A DNA stretch of 64,000 bases from Salinicoccus sp. YB14-2 (GCF_001265075.1 NZ_LFKO01000001.1:1348120-1412119); one strand, 5' to 3'. Shown: positions 38,404-47,346, counted from the stretch's first letter. Program-made: numbers and translations. The notes: a model not told the origin generated them from the sequence alone.

Positions 38404-39294
38404 TTGAAAAATGTTTTGTTGATGGGCATAAGCGGAAGAATAGGAAAAAACTTGTACAAAGAATTGAAGTCAGAATACAATTTGTTCGCTTTCTCAAGAC
38501 CGAACCAGCAAGACGATGATCTGGATATCACATTTTTAAAGAAGGATTTGTTTATTCTGCCTGAAGTGGAAGAGGCACTGGAAGACATTGATATTGTCAT
38601 ATTTTTTGAAGATCCGATTATGAGACTGAACCGCATGACGCAGGGGAAATTTTATGATATCTATTCTTTGATTGCAGATAATATTGCACGGGCATCAAAA
38701 CTGAATGGTATTGAGCAGGTGATCTATGTTGCTGATGAGATCAGTTCAAGTGAAACGGTTAAAATTCTGGGTGCCTACGGTACACCTGTCGTAATGACTG
38801 AAACGCCGGTCAAAAGATACGGTAAGAACTTATCCTATAAAGCATCTGATTACAATAATGTGAGAAGTATTCAAAAAGCGCCGCTCCCTGAAGGATGGTC
38901 CGTCAAAAGGGTGGCCAATTATTATTTTGAGTGGCTGAATGAAATTTTATATAATGTGATCAACGTGGTTTCAGAAAATGGTCAATATAAAATTTATGTC
39001 ACACAGGTGGATCAACCGGTTTTGATTGCAACATATGATTCAGAAGAAAGTGTCGATGATATAGAAATCTTTCAGATTACAGGCGGTCTGCTGTCAAAAA
39101 AACAACCGAATAAAATTGTGAGACTTGAGTTCAGAAGACTCGGCAATGAGAAAGAGTTCATCATGGCACTGCATGATTTCGAGCCGAACCTGCCATGGGG
39201 TATATATATATTCACACAGGCGCCTCTACATGCCCTCGTCAATAGAATTTACCAGGTTGAAATGATCATAAGCCGTCATGAATACAGGGAATAA
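38404..39294 (+). CDS. NAD(P)-binding Rossmann-fold protein
   Basis: 296 aa. N-terminal MKNVLLMGISGRIGKNLYKE is the beta-alpha-beta nucleotide site of atypical short-chain reductases/epimerases (GxxGxxG). Residues 50-150 keep the Rossmann strands (DIDIVIFFEDP, IEQVIYVAD), but no YxxxK active site is evident. The second half matches nothing I recognise (DUF2867-like layout is possible). TTG start at 38404 with AAGGGATG upstream. Follows the MFS gene closely. Confidence 0.6.
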   Translation: MKNVLLMGISGRIGKNLYKELKSEYNLFAFSRPNQQDDDLDITFLKKDLFILPEVEEALEDIDIVIFFEDPIMRLNRMTQGKFYDIYSLIADNIARASKLNGIEQVIYVADEISSSETVKILGAYGTPVVMTETPVKRYGKNLSYKASDYNNVRSIQKAPLPEGWSVKRVANYYFEWLNEILYNVINVVSENGQYKIYVTQVDQPVLIATYDSEESVDDIEIFQITGGLLSKKQPNKIVRLEFRRLGNEKEFIMALHDFEPNLPWGIYIFTQAPLHALVNRIYQVEMIISRHEYRE

Positions 39295-39336
39295 AAAAAC
39301 GGGAACATTTACGTCGATGTAAATGCTCCCGTTTTA
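39295..39336. terminator. Bidirectional terminator before the autolysin gene
   Basis: Long stem AAAACGGGAACATTTAC / GTAAATGCTCCCGTTTT, with A and T flanks, shared by the two converging genes. Confidence 0.9.
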
Positions 39337-39340
39337 TATA

Positions 39341-40279
39341 TTAGTGAATGAAATTATGGTTTGCTGCCTGAGATGCACTCAGTGTTCTGTGACCTTTAAC
39401 ACCTACGCCGGTGCCAAAGTTCATTTCTGAAATCAGGATTGATCCATCCGGGTTGACTCTTTCAACAACACCGACGTGGCCCATGCCCCATGCATTATTC
39501 GTCCAGGCGTGTGCCTGAATGATTGCACCTACTGAAGGGCTGTTGTTCACACTGTAGCCTGCAGATCTAGCCTGGCCTGCCCAGTTGCTTGCATTGCCCC
39601 AGCCGTTGCCGACAGGTTTGCCAAGCTGCTTACGGCGTTCGAATGCATACCATGTGCAGTCTCCCCAGTAGTACCAGTTAGTCCCCCATGATGTAGCACT
39701 GCTTGGAGCAGGTGCACTGTAGCTTGAACCAGAATTCGAGCTGCTTGATGCACTTGAGCTGTTTTCAGAAGCTGAAGAAGCGTTTGAACTTGAACTTGAT
39801 GTATTGCTTGAAGAAGCGCTTGAGCTCAGTTTCAAAGTCTGTCCAGGGTGAATGATATGGCCAGAAATATTGTTGATGTTCATTAATGTTCTGTAGTTCA
39901 TTCCGTTGGCACGTGCGATACTGCTTAAAGTATCACCGGATTTTACTGTGTACGAGCCGCCGGTTGAAGTGTTTGAACTTGAAGTGCTTGATGTTGATGA
40001 GCTTGAAGCGCTGCTGCTTGAATTGTTTGAGCTGTTGCTTGAAGCAGAGCTGTCAGAGCTTGATGAACCAGAAACTTTCAAGTTCTGATTTACAAGAATC
40101 AAATCAGATGATAAATTGTTCCAGGATTTTAATTGAGAAACTGAAACGTTGTTCTTTTGAGCGATGGACCATAGTGTGTCTCCGCCTTTTACAGTATGTG
40201 AAGATGCTTCTGCGTCCTGCGCAAATGCATATGTAGATATTGCAGCAGTTGCTGTCAACGCTGTGATTACCTTTTTCAT
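39341..40279 (-). CDS. sle1: Secreted LysM-LysM-CHAP peptidoglycan hydrolase (Sle1-like)
   Basis: 312 aa. Signal peptide (1-26, ending AEAS), LysM 1 (SHTVKGGDTLWSIAQKNNVS), a serine-rich linker, LysM 2 (SYTVKSGDTLSSIARANGMN), a second serine-rich linker, and a C-terminal CHAP amidase domain with the catalytic cysteine in WGDCTWYAFERR and the histidine in GHVGVVERV. Matches staphylococcal Sle1/Aaa, which splits daughter cells at the septum, except that Sle1 usually has three LysM modules and this has two. A WalR-type box lies about 120 bp upstream. Confidence 0.88.
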   Translation of the reverse strand: MKKVITALTATAAISTYAFAQDAEASSHTVKGGDTLWSIAQKNNVSVSQLKSWNNLSSDLILVNQNLKVSGSSSSDSSASSNSSNNSSSSASSSSTSSTSSSNTSTGGSYTVKSGDTLSSIARANGMNYRTLMNINNISGHIIHPGQTLKLSSSASSSNTSSSSSNASSASENSSSASSSSNSGSSYSAPAPSSATSWGTNWYYWGDCTWYAFERRKQLGKPVGNGWGNASNWAGQARSAGYSVNNSPSVGAIIQAHAWTNNAWGMGHVGVVERVNPDGSILISEMNFGTGVGVKGHRTLSASQAANHNFIH

Positions 40280-40399
40280 GAAATATTATCCTCCATAGTA
40301 TAGATATTATATTTATATGTGTATGACTGATATGTATGTTTTATGTATGCACATTGAGTACAGAATAATAATATCAAAATTTATCTCGAATATGAGCAA

Positions 40400-40416
40400 T
40401 GTAATCGAATTGTAAT
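40400..40416 (+). promoter_or_regulatory. WalR (YycF) binding box
   Basis: TGTAAT-CGAAT-TGTAAT, a perfect direct repeat fitting the published consensus TGT(A/T)A(A/T/C)-N5-TGT(A/T)A(A/T/C). It sits between the autolysin gene (minus) and the BI-1-like gene (plus). WalKR drives autolysin genes in staphylococci, which makes the autolysin the likely target. Confidence 0.75.
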
Positions 40417-40540
40417 ATAATTTAAATATTGGAGGTTTTTTTGTCATAATTGAAATATAATGTTATATAATTACTCAAAATGCATGAATCTGCTCTCGCA
40501 GGGTATGTGATTTTATAGAAATTTTAAGAGGTGAAGGAAA

Positions 40541-41152
40541 ATGATAAAAGACCATGGGAAAGTTTGGCTGTATTTCTTATATTACTGGGTGATTTTCGGT
40601 GTCGGGACATATTTCGGGCAATTTTTACCTGAAGCATGGCGTCCGACTTTATCAATGTCACTTTTTGCAATTATCATGATTTCTTTCTTTGTTAGAGGGT
40701 TTAACAGATCGGGTCCTATATTGAGTCATATTTATGCCATTTTGATCGGGCTTGTGTCATTCGGGACATTTGAAGGCTTTATCAATCAGTTCGATGCACA
40801 GACCTTTTATCAAATAGTCATGATCGGAATCGCTGTCTTTATATTTTTTGGTATTATCGGTTATTTTTATTTGAAGGATATATCTTCCTGGGGAAAATAC
40901 TTGTTCATGGCTTTGTTGATTTTGATATTTTCATCGCTGTTAAACTTCTTTATCCAGCTGGATTGGCTGTCTTTTGCAATCACAATCGTCGGTCTGCTGT
41001 TATATCTCGGATTCACGATGTATGATTTTAACAGGATGAAAAATAACAAATATAGAAACCCGCGTGTCATGGGCTTTAATTTATTCATAGATTTAATCAT
41101 TCTGATCAAACGCATACTGCAGTTATATCGCCGTTTTGGCAATAATCGATGA
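40541..41152 (+). CDS. Bax inhibitor-1-like membrane protein
   Basis: 203 aa with six to seven hydrophobic helices. The end LYLGFTMYDFNRMKN, then NLFIDLIILIKRILQLY is close to the BI-1/YccA/YetJ pattern, in which acidic residues near the last helices gate pH-sensitive Ca2+ leak. Shorter at the N-terminus than typical members. AGGTGAAGGAAA precedes the ATG. It is 46 nt from the next gene. Confidence 0.6.
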   Translation: MIKDHGKVWLYFLYYWVIFGVGTYFGQFLPEAWRPTLSMSLFAIIMISFFVRGFNRSGPILSHIYAILIGLVSFGTFEGFINQFDAQTFYQIVMIGIAVFIFFGIIGYFYLKDISSWGKYLFMALLILIFSSLLNFFIQLDWLSFAITIVGLLLYLGFTMYDFNRMKNNKYRNPRVMGFNLFIDLIILIKRILQLYRRFGNNR

Positions 41153-41198
41153 ATGATGTTATATTATATGAGAATTTTTGTAGAGAGAAGATGAAAAC

Positions 41199-41918
41199 AT
41201 GGGTAGAAAATGGAACAATATTAAGGAAAAGAAAGCTCAGAAGGATCAGAATACAAGCCGCATTTATGCAAAATTCGGCCGTGAAATATACGTTGCGGCC
41301 CGTAAAGGTGAACCGGATCCGGAATCCAATCAGACTTTGAAGGCAGTATTGGACCGTGCAAAGACTTACTCGGTGCCGAAGCATATCGTGGATAAAGCCA
41401 TTGAGAAAGCAAAAGGCGGAGATGATGAGACATTTGATGAACTTCGTTATGAAGGCTTCGGCCCGAACGGCTCCATGATTATTGTGGATGCATTGACGAA
41501 TAATGTGAATAGAACGGCATCAGACGTCAGAGCCGCTTTCGGTAAAAATGGCGGCAACATGGGTGTGAGCGGCGCTGTCAGCTATATGTTCGATGCCGTT
41601 TCGGTATTTGTTTTTACAGGGTTTGACAGTGAAGAAGTCCTCGTTTATTTAATGGAAAACGATGTCGACGTCAATGATGTCACTACAGAAAATGATTTTA
41701 CAGTTGTCTATGGTGATCCGCACAGTTTCCATGAAATAAAAAGTGCGCTGGATGAAATGGGTGTCAATGAATATGAGGTTGCGGAACAATCCATGCTGGC
41801 GCAGAATGAGGTGGCACTTGGAAGCGATGACCGTGAACAGTTTGAAGAGCTGATTGATGCTCTGGATGATCTTGAAGACGTGTCGAATGTATATCACAAC
41901 GTCAATCTGGAATCTTAA
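41199..41918 (+). CDS. YebC/PmpR-family protein
   Basis: 239 aa cytosolic protein. Start [20 protein letters not shown] and the block [24 protein letters not shown] are diagnostic, as is [21 protein letters not shown]. Some members were described as DNA-binding regulators; more recent work on Firmicutes YebC proteins connects them to translation of proline-rich stretches. Which role this copy has cannot be read from sequence. Confidence 0.93.
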   Translation: MGRKWNNIKEKKAQKDQNTSRIYAKFGREIYVAARKGEPDPESNQTLKAVLDRAKTYSVPKHIVDKAIEKAKGGDDETFDELRYEGFGPNGSMIIVDALTNNVNRTASDVRAAFGKNGGNMGVSGAVSYMFDAVSVFVFTGFDSEEVLVYLMENDVDVNDVTTENDFTVVYGDPHSFHEIKSALDEMGVNEYEVAEQSMLAQNEVALGSDDREQFEELIDALDDLEDVSNVYHNVNLES

Positions 41919-41982
41919 AAGTGTCGGCTGTCCGGCTAAAATGATAACTTAATATCAAAGGCAATGATCAAGGGGGATTATT

Positions 41983-42756
41983 ATGGATTTTGGATATGAA
42001 GGTAAAGCGGTTGTCATTACAGGATCGAGCAAGGGAATCGGCAGACAGACTGCAGAAGAGATGTTGAAACTGGGCGCTAAAGTAATGCTTGTCGCAAGAG
42101 GTGAAGATGCTCTGAGAGCAGCACAAAAAGAACTCAGCGCCCACGGTGAAGTGGAATACATCGTGCAGGATGTGACTGAAACGGGTGCCGGCGAAAATAT
42201 CATCAATGCTGTCATTGATAAATTTGGCCATCTGGACGTATTGATAAATAATGCCGGCGGTGCGTTTGCAGAAAACTTTGAAGATGTAGAATTAAGCGAC
42301 TGGGAAGATGACCTCAATCTGAAACTTTTATCAGCAGTGAAGATGTCGAAAGCCGCTTTACCGCATTTGAAAGAAAACGGCGGAGCCATATTAAACTTGA
42401 CGGCTGTTGCAGGAAAGGCACCGGGAGCCTCCACACTGCCGACCGCAGTATCAAGAAGTGCGGGGCTCTCGATGACTAAGGCGATGAGTAAAGATTTAGG
42501 GCAGTATGATGTCCGTGTAAATGCAGTGTGTATCGGCCTGATCCGCAGTGACCAGATTGAGAAGATGTGGCAGGAAGAAGCGCCGGAGCTTACATGGGAT
42601 GAATTTGCGACGACTGGTCATGACAATATTCCACTGGGAAGAATCGGTGAGACAAAAGAAGCGGCGAATGTGATCACATTTTTGTGTTCAGACCTCGCCT
42701 CCTATATAACAGGTGTTGCTGTGAATATTGATGGTGGTGCGAGTCCAGCACTGTAA
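41983..42756 (+). CDS. Short-chain dehydrogenase/reductase with altered active site
   Basis: 257 aa. Cofactor loop TGSSKGIG (13-20) and NNAGG (89-93) are normal for classical SDRs. Where the catalytic YxxxK is expected (about 154-158) the sequence reads TAVSR (in PTAVSRSAGLSMTKAM), so the tyrosine is Thr and the lysine Arg, and the upstream serine is replaced by Thr/Ala (NLTAVAGK). Either the protein belongs to a divergent SDR branch with another mechanism, or it no longer reduces ketones. It stands alone with a strong terminator. Confidence 0.85.
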   Translation: MDFGYEGKAVVITGSSKGIGRQTAEEMLKLGAKVMLVARGEDALRAAQKELSAHGEVEYIVQDVTETGAGENIINAVIDKFGHLDVLINNAGGAFAENFEDVELSDWEDDLNLKLLSAVKMSKAALPHLKENGGAILNLTAVAGKAPGASTLPTAVSRSAGLSMTKAMSKDLGQYDVRVNAVCIGLIRSDQIEKMWQEEAPELTWDEFATTGHDNIPLGRIGETKEAANVITFLCSDLASYITGVAVNIDGGASPAL

Positions 42757-42772
42757 ATTGAGTTGAATGAGC

Positions 42773-42811
42773 AAGCCCCCGGGTTAATGATTATTAACCC
42801 GGGGGCTTTTT
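42773..42811 (+). terminator. Terminator of the SDR gene
   Basis: Stem AAGCCCCCGGGTTAAT / ATTAACCCGGGGGCTT with a T run after it. Confidence 0.92.
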
Positions 42812-42816
42812 GTCGT

Positions 42817-42900
42817 GGCATGACGCTTTCCCGACATAGCTTGGGAACGATGTCGGGGCAGCGGTGTTCTCCCGGCATGGCGCAAAAACGATGTCGGGGT
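42817..42900. repeat. Tandem GC-rich dyads, ATGTCGGGG repeat
   Basis: Two successive inverted repeats: CCCGACAT (42830-42837) with ATGTCGGGG (42850-42858), then CCCGGCAT (42871-42878) with ATGTCGGGG (42891-42899), a period of 41 bp. The spacers differ. They sit in the gap between the SDR terminator and the GntR promoter. They do not fit the staphylococcal STAR consensus I know. Confidence 0.7.
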
Positions 42901-42919
42901 GCAATATAATAATTTATCA

Positions 42920-42960
42920 TTGTAATTATATCGTACTAACTGTATTATTATAGTTAATAC
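42920..42960 (+). promoter_or_regulatory. Promoter and overlapping GntR-type operator
   Basis: TTGTAA (42920-42925), 17-bp spacer, TATTAT (42943-42948). An inverted repeat GTACTAACT (42933-42941) / AGTTAATAC (42952-42960), matching at 8 of 9 positions, covers the -10 box. Placed 21 bp before the GntR gene, it suits autorepression of the operon by that protein, as known for YtrA/PmtR. Confidence 0.72.
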
Positions 42961-42981
42961 GGTTTGAACGGAGGGATAATC

Positions 42982-43368
42982 ATGTTTGATATAGATGTGA
43001 GAAGCCGTGTACCAATCTATGAACAGCTCGTTGATAATATCAAGATGATGATTATTCAAAATGTACTTGAAAAAGATGAAAAATTGCCATCAGTCAGAAA
43101 GATGGCGCAGGAGATTACAATCAATCCCAATACGATTCAGAAAGCCTACCGTGAACTGGAAAGTGAAGGGTATATTTACTCGTTGCCCGGCAAAGGAAGT
43201 TTTGTCAGTGATACAAAAAATACAGTAAGCAGTCAAAAGATTGAAATGTTGGAGGACAATTTAGAAGGCGTAGTTAAAGAACTCATCTATCTTCAGGTGC
43301 CTGTCGAAAAAATAAAAACATTGGTTGACTTGGCTGAAGCTGAAATGAGGGAGGATGGAAATCAATGA
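42982..43368 (+). CDS. GntR-family repressor, YtrA subfamily
   Basis: 128 aa from the ATG at 42982 (GGAGGG upstream). Winged helix VPIYEQLVDNIKMMIIQNVL, then LPSVRKMAQEITINPNTIQK and a short C-terminal dimerisation helix, the compact YtrA type. These repressors typically precede ABC exporter genes and sense the exporter's substrate or membrane-acting drugs. It overlaps the ATPase gene by ATGA and has an operator-like dyad at its own promoter. Confidence 0.88.
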   Translation: MFDIDVRSRVPIYEQLVDNIKMMIIQNVLEKDEKLPSVRKMAQEITINPNTIQKAYRELESEGYIYSLPGKGSFVSDTKNTVSSQKIEMLEDNLEGVVKELIYLQVPVEKIKTLVDLAEAEMREDGNQ

Positions 43369-44270
43369 AAGTAAATGTCAGAAATGTAGATAAGTCTTTT
43401 GGTGCAAAAAAAGCAGTCAAAAATGTGAATCTTGTTATTACACCGGGAACGATGCATGGTCTGCTTGGATCAAACGGTGCGGGTAAAACCACATTCATGA
43501 AAACTCTGATGGGAATTTATAAGCCGGACAGTGGAGAAGTGATGTTTGACGGAAGAAATATCTATGAGAATACTGGAATGAAATCAGAAGTCATATTTAT
43601 ACAGGATATACCTTTCTTTTTTGCATCTGCCACATTGAATAAGATGGCTGAATTTTACCGTGGCATTTACCCGCGGTGGTCAGAAAAAAGATTTCAACAG
43701 CTCATCCGTCATTTCAAGCTGAATCCGAATCAGAATTTAAATGCGCTGTCCAAAGGGATGAGACGTCAGGCATCATTTATTCTGGCCATTTCTTCGCGGC
43801 CGAAAGTGATGCTTCTCGATGAGCCGTTTGACGGGCTGGATCCTATTATCCGGCAGCAGGTTAAAAATCTGCTTCTGCAGGATATTGCCGGTCACAATAT
43901 GACAGTCATCGCCTCCAGCCATAACTTGAGAGAGATGGAAGATATATGCGATTCCGTATCCATTATGCACCATGGTGAGCTATTGTTTAACAGGGATTTG
44001 TCAGAGATAAAAGGTTCCCACTGCAAGCTTCAAATTGCATTCAATAAACTGCCGGAGGATGATTTCTTTGAAGATGTCGGTGCTGTCCACAAAACTGTGA
44101 GAGGACGTATTATCACGTGTATCATAAAAGGGGATATTCTTGACGTGGAAAAGAAAGTCACGAAATATAATCCTTTGATGTACGACATACTGCCGCTTAC
44201 TTTAGAAGAAATATTCACTTATGAAATGAGGGAGAAGGGCTATGAAATATCTAACATCATTGTGGAATAG
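43365..44270 (+). CDS. ABC transporter ATP-binding protein
   Basis: 301 aa. Walker A LLGSNGAGKTTF (about 30-41), a degenerate signature in NALSKGMRRQASFILAI (LSKGM in place of LSGGQ), Walker B KVMLLDEPFDG, and the H-loop ASSHNL. BcrA/YtrB-like subunit of an exporter working with the next gene. Overlaps both neighbours. Known relatives transport antimicrobial peptides, bacitracin or phenol-soluble modulins. Confidence 0.9.
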   Translation: MKVNVRNVDKSFGAKKAVKNVNLVITPGTMHGLLGSNGAGKTTFMKTLMGIYKPDSGEVMFDGRNIYENTGMKSEVIFIQDIPFFFASATLNKMAEFYRGIYPRWSEKRFQQLIRHFKLNPNQNLNALSKGMRRQASFILAISSRPKVMLLDEPFDGLDPIIRQQVKNLLLQDIAGHNMTVIASSHNLREMEDICDSVSIMHHGELLFNRDLSEIKGSHCKLQIAFNKLPEDDFFEDVGAVHKTVRGRIITCIIKGDILDVEKKVTKYNPLMYDILPLTLEEIFTYEMREKGYEISNIIVE

Positions 44271-46254
44271 TACTCTGATACGGCATTTTACGGGACAGAC
44301 TTTCTGGATTGCAGTGTTATATACAGTGATTTCCCTGGTGGCACTGCCGCTCAGCCTGTGGGTCGCCTCATCGAATATGGGTAATGTGGAAAACATGACA
44401 GACTTCGAAAATAATATGGTTCAGACGTTGATGCAGGTGAATTTATTTATCGGTATTATCTTCGCGGTGACATTGGCAATTTTTACAATGAATTTTAAAA
44501 ATAGTGAAAGTATATCGGATTTCATACACAGTCTGCCTGTGAGGAGAGGTTCAATCTTATCGGTGGTATACATTGTTGGCATATTGCTTATGACTTTACC
44601 GGTTATATTCATATCGATCATACTGATGTTCGAAAGATATGTTCTGGTATTCGATCTATCTTTCGGAGAAATCTTTTTTTGGATGATATATACGATAATT
44701 ACAATGATCATTACCTATATATTGGCTGTGTTCACCGGTTTTTTCACGAATAAACTATTCATCCATCTCCAGCTGATTGTGATTTTATTTTTCCTGCCGC
44801 TTGCGATGTGGACGGCAATGGTCAGCACTGCAAGCATGATATATGACGGTGTCGCCGTGTACAGCAGTGTGAGAGGTGATGATTTACTGTCACCCATTAT
44901 AAATAATACTTTTCCGATATTTGCGATTTCACAGAATTTCGATAATTTCTCACTGGTGAAGTCTGTAGTCTGGGCAGCGGTTGGAATAGTGATTATAGCA
45001 ATTTCATACTTTTTATATATGCAACGCAGAAATGAATATGTGAATTCAAATTTCACTTACTCATCCGTCCGATATGTCCTTTCTGTAATCATTACAATTC
45101 TCGGTATGCTCATTTTAGGCAGCGTACTTGGATATGTATTGCCCGGTAATGACGTTGTGAAAGTAATATCATTTGTACTTGGCTGGGTGGGTTCATATAT
45201 CATTATGGAAATGCTTTTTCAAAGTACTGCTAAAATCAATATTAAACTGAAAACGGTGATAATTTCGGCTATAAGTGCTGTCATATTTATGGGTGTTTTC
45301 TATGCAGGATGGAATTCGTATACTTCATATGTACCAGCAGCAGAAGATGTCGACTCGGTCATGGTCTATTCATCGGATGCGGGCTCGTCTTACACCAATT
45401 TTGAAAAGCAGGAAATTATGAACGATGACTATTTGACGAATGACGATAGGGAGTTTATCAACGACACGGTAGAAGCTCACCAATTTGCAGCAGAGAGCAG
45501 CATAGAGGAGGAAATACCGGGTTATTACCGAACGTTCGATGTGGCTTACAAAATGAATGACGGCAGCATGGTATATCGTTCATTTAATCATTATCCCGAC
45601 AGTGATGAAGCGCTTCAGGCTCTGGAGCAGCTGGATTCGATACAGAATTTGAGAACGACGGACCTCATACTCAATATAGAGGAGCATGAATGGATGACTA
45701 ATATTATGTTGAGTTCTTTTGCCGGTGATACCGTCTATATCAATGGCGAAGATGATATGAACCGATTTACAAATGATTATAAGAGCACATATCAAAATTC
45801 TGCAGATGGCAGCCTGGAGCTGACAAACCTTGCATCACAAAATCTGTTCAATATGGAAATCGAGTATCATCATGCCGGGAACCAAAGGGAATATATTTAT
45901 GGTAACGGCAATCTGTATAACTCGGCTGTCATTGAGACAGTCTCAGAGGAGATGCCGCTCAGTGAATTCCTGGCTATTGATGAAGCTGAGGAAGTATATG
46001 AATATGAGGTGATAAATTCCGATGTATTCTATTATGATTTTAAAAATTCCTCGATGGAAGAATTCAACAGCACGTATGATTTGAAATTATTGGAGCCGGA
46101 TGAGAAAGAAGACATAGAAGAAGAGATAGATGCGGGCAATCTGAGTACAGACAGCGGACGGGTCATCATTTTCAGCAATCCGTACCATTATCTGGATGAT
46201 GCTAGTAATGATTCTTCTGTTCAGTATACTCATTTCATCATAGGAGTAGAATAA
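44242..46254 (+). CDS. ABC-2-type permease with large extracellular domain
   Basis: 670 aa. About seven hydrophobic helices lie in the first ~365 residues, and a long soluble C-terminal domain (about 370-670) with many acidic residues follows, probably outside the cell. ATG with GGGAG upstream, inside the 3' end of the ATPase gene. Such GntR-ATPase-permease operons act in export or detoxification. The size of the terminal domain is unusual for YtrC/PmtB-like permeases. Confidence 0.72.
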   Translation: MKYLTSLWNSTLIRHFTGQTFWIAVLYTVISLVALPLSLWVASSNMGNVENMTDFENNMVQTLMQVNLFIGIIFAVTLAIFTMNFKNSESISDFIHSLPVRRGSILSVVYIVGILLMTLPVIFISIILMFERYVLVFDLSFGEIFFWMIYTIITMIITYILAVFTGFFTNKLFIHLQLIVILFFLPLAMWTAMVSTASMIYDGVAVYSSVRGDDLLSPIINNTFPIFAISQNFDNFSLVKSVVWAAVGIVIIAISYFLYMQRRNEYVNSNFTYSSVRYVLSVIITILGMLILGSVLGYVLPGNDVVKVISFVLGWVGSYIIMEMLFQSTAKINIKLKTVIISAISAVIFMGVFYAGWNSYTSYVPAAEDVDSVMVYSSDAGSSYTNFEKQEIMNDDYLTNDDREFINDTVEAHQFAAESSIEEEIPGYYRTFDVAYKMNDGSMVYRSFNHYPDSDEALQALEQLDSIQNLRTTDLILNIEEHEWMTNIMLSSFAGDTVYINGEDDMNRFTNDYKSTYQNSADGSLELTNLASQNLFNMEIEYHHAGNQREYIYGNGNLYNSAVIETVSEEMPLSEFLAIDEAEEVYEYEVINSDVFYYDFKNSSMEEFNSTYDLKLLEPDEKEDIEEEIDAGNLSTDSGRVIIFSNPYHYLDDASNDSSVQYTHFIIGVE

Positions 46255-46258
46255 TACA

Positions 46259-46295
46259 GAAAAGAGATATGCAATTTTGCGTATCTCTTTTATTT
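46259..46295. terminator. Bidirectional terminator between permease and lrgB genes
   Basis: Stem AAAAGAGATATGC / GCGTATCTCTTTT followed by TATTTT; serves both converging operons. Confidence 0.85.
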
Positions 46296-46990
46296 TATAA
46301 AAACAACGACACAAGCCATGGTGTGATGATTGATACCACAAGTGCACTGTTGACCATCGCCACCGTACTGATTGAGCCGGCGAGCTGACTTTCTTTCATC
46401 ACTTCAGCGGTACCGATTGCATGGGCAGCGCTGCCCATGCCGAGTCCGCGGCCGAGTTCAGAATGGATGCCGAATAGTTTGAAAATATACTGATGGACAA
46501 TGACACCGCTGATACCGGCGATCACCACCATGATTGCCGCCAGTGAAGTGATGCCGCCGAGTGTTTCAGTAATCACTACGGCTACGGGTGTGGTGACGGA
46601 TTTTGCCGAGATGGCATATAAAATTTCTTCAGAAAAGCCTGCCCAGTTTGTTAGCAGCAGGCCGGATATGACACCGGTAAAGGCACCTACAGTCGTGCCG
46701 ATCAACAGAGGTGCGGCGAGTTTCAACAATGTTCTCCGCTGTATGTAAAGCGGATAGGCCAGGGCGACAACGGCAGGTCCGAGAAGCTGGTTGATCCAGT
46801 TACCGCCGATCATGTATTGTTCGTAAGATAGTTGAAAAATTAAAAGGACGATAATAATAAAGATCATCGACAATAAAACAGGCAGGGTGAATGGATGCGG
46901 CCATTTCCTGTGAATACGCAGTGCGAGCCGATACATGAGTATTGTCAACGTTACTGTAAATATGCCGAGCAATATAGTCATTGAAGTCAC
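46295..46990 (-). CDS. lrgB: LrgB/CidB-family membrane protein
   Basis: 231 aa, several hydrophobic helices, with the family-typical stretch SAKSVTTPVAVVITETLGGI and GLGMGSAAHAIGTAEVMKES. Acts with LrgA in controlling murein hydrolase activity and autolysis, and pyruvate uptake in Bacillus relatives. Its start overlaps the lrgA stop (ATGA). Confidence 0.88.
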   Translation of the reverse strand: MTSMTILLGIFTVTLTILMYRLALRIHRKWPHPFTLPVLLSMIFIIIVLLIFQLSYEQYMIGGNWINQLLGPAVVALAYPLYIQRRTLLKLAAPLLIGTTVGAFTGVISGLLLTNWAGFSEEILYAISAKSVTTPVAVVITETLGGITSLAAIMVVIAGISGVIVHQYIFKLFGIHSELGRGLGMGSAAHAIGTAEVMKESQLAGSISTVAMVNSALVVSIITPWLVSLFL

Positions 46991-47346
46991 TCCTCTCTCC
47001 GTTTGAATCGTTCACCAATCAGGCCAGACACCACCATTACGAGTGCAGTGCTGAATATAACTATGATAAGTAAAAGAATGCCCTTACCTGCAAAAATTTT
47101 ATAATATACCATCATTCCTATAAATGCCGGGATGAAAAAGAAAGGGAGATGTTTCACCATGAAACCAGCACCATCTTCTATCCATTCAATCTTTAACATT
47201 TTGGTGAAAAGCAGAATGATCAGCAGTATCATCCCGATGACACTGCCTGGTATCATCAGGTTGAAAGTGTCTGCAATCCATTCACCGATCCGGTATAGCA
47301 CATACAACATTCCGATTTGAAAGACTATCTTCAATAAATTAGCCAT
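46987..47346 (-). CDS. lrgA: LrgA/CidA-family holin-like protein
   Basis: 119 aa, four hydrophobic helices and a charged C-terminus (GERFKRREE), with IPGSVIGMILLIILLF typical of the family. First gene of lrgAB. CidAB and LrgAB cannot be separated with certainty by sequence alone. No lytSR pair lies beside it. Confidence 0.88.
   Translation of the reverse strand: MANLLKIVFQIGMLYVLYRIGEWIADTFNLMIPGSVIGMILLIILLFTKMLKIEWIEDGAGFMVKHLPFFFIPAFIGMMVYYKIFAGKGILLLIIVIFSTALVMVVSGLIGERFKRREE

Noticed and set aside
39700-40080. Repetitive serine-codon tracts as a DNA repeat or CRISPR array
   Set aside because: They encode low-complexity linkers between LysM and CHAP domains; spacing is irregular and no direct-repeat/spacer pattern exists. 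No CRISPR array was seen anywhere in the window.
39886-40236. Plus-strand open frames over the autolysin gene
   Set aside because: They are antisense to the serine-rich linkers of the LysM-CHAP protein, whose biased codons keep other frames open.
42817-42900. ATGTCGGGG dyads as a minimal CRISPR or STAR element
   Set aside because: Only two units with short, related spacers, no cas genes, and no match to the STAR consensus.
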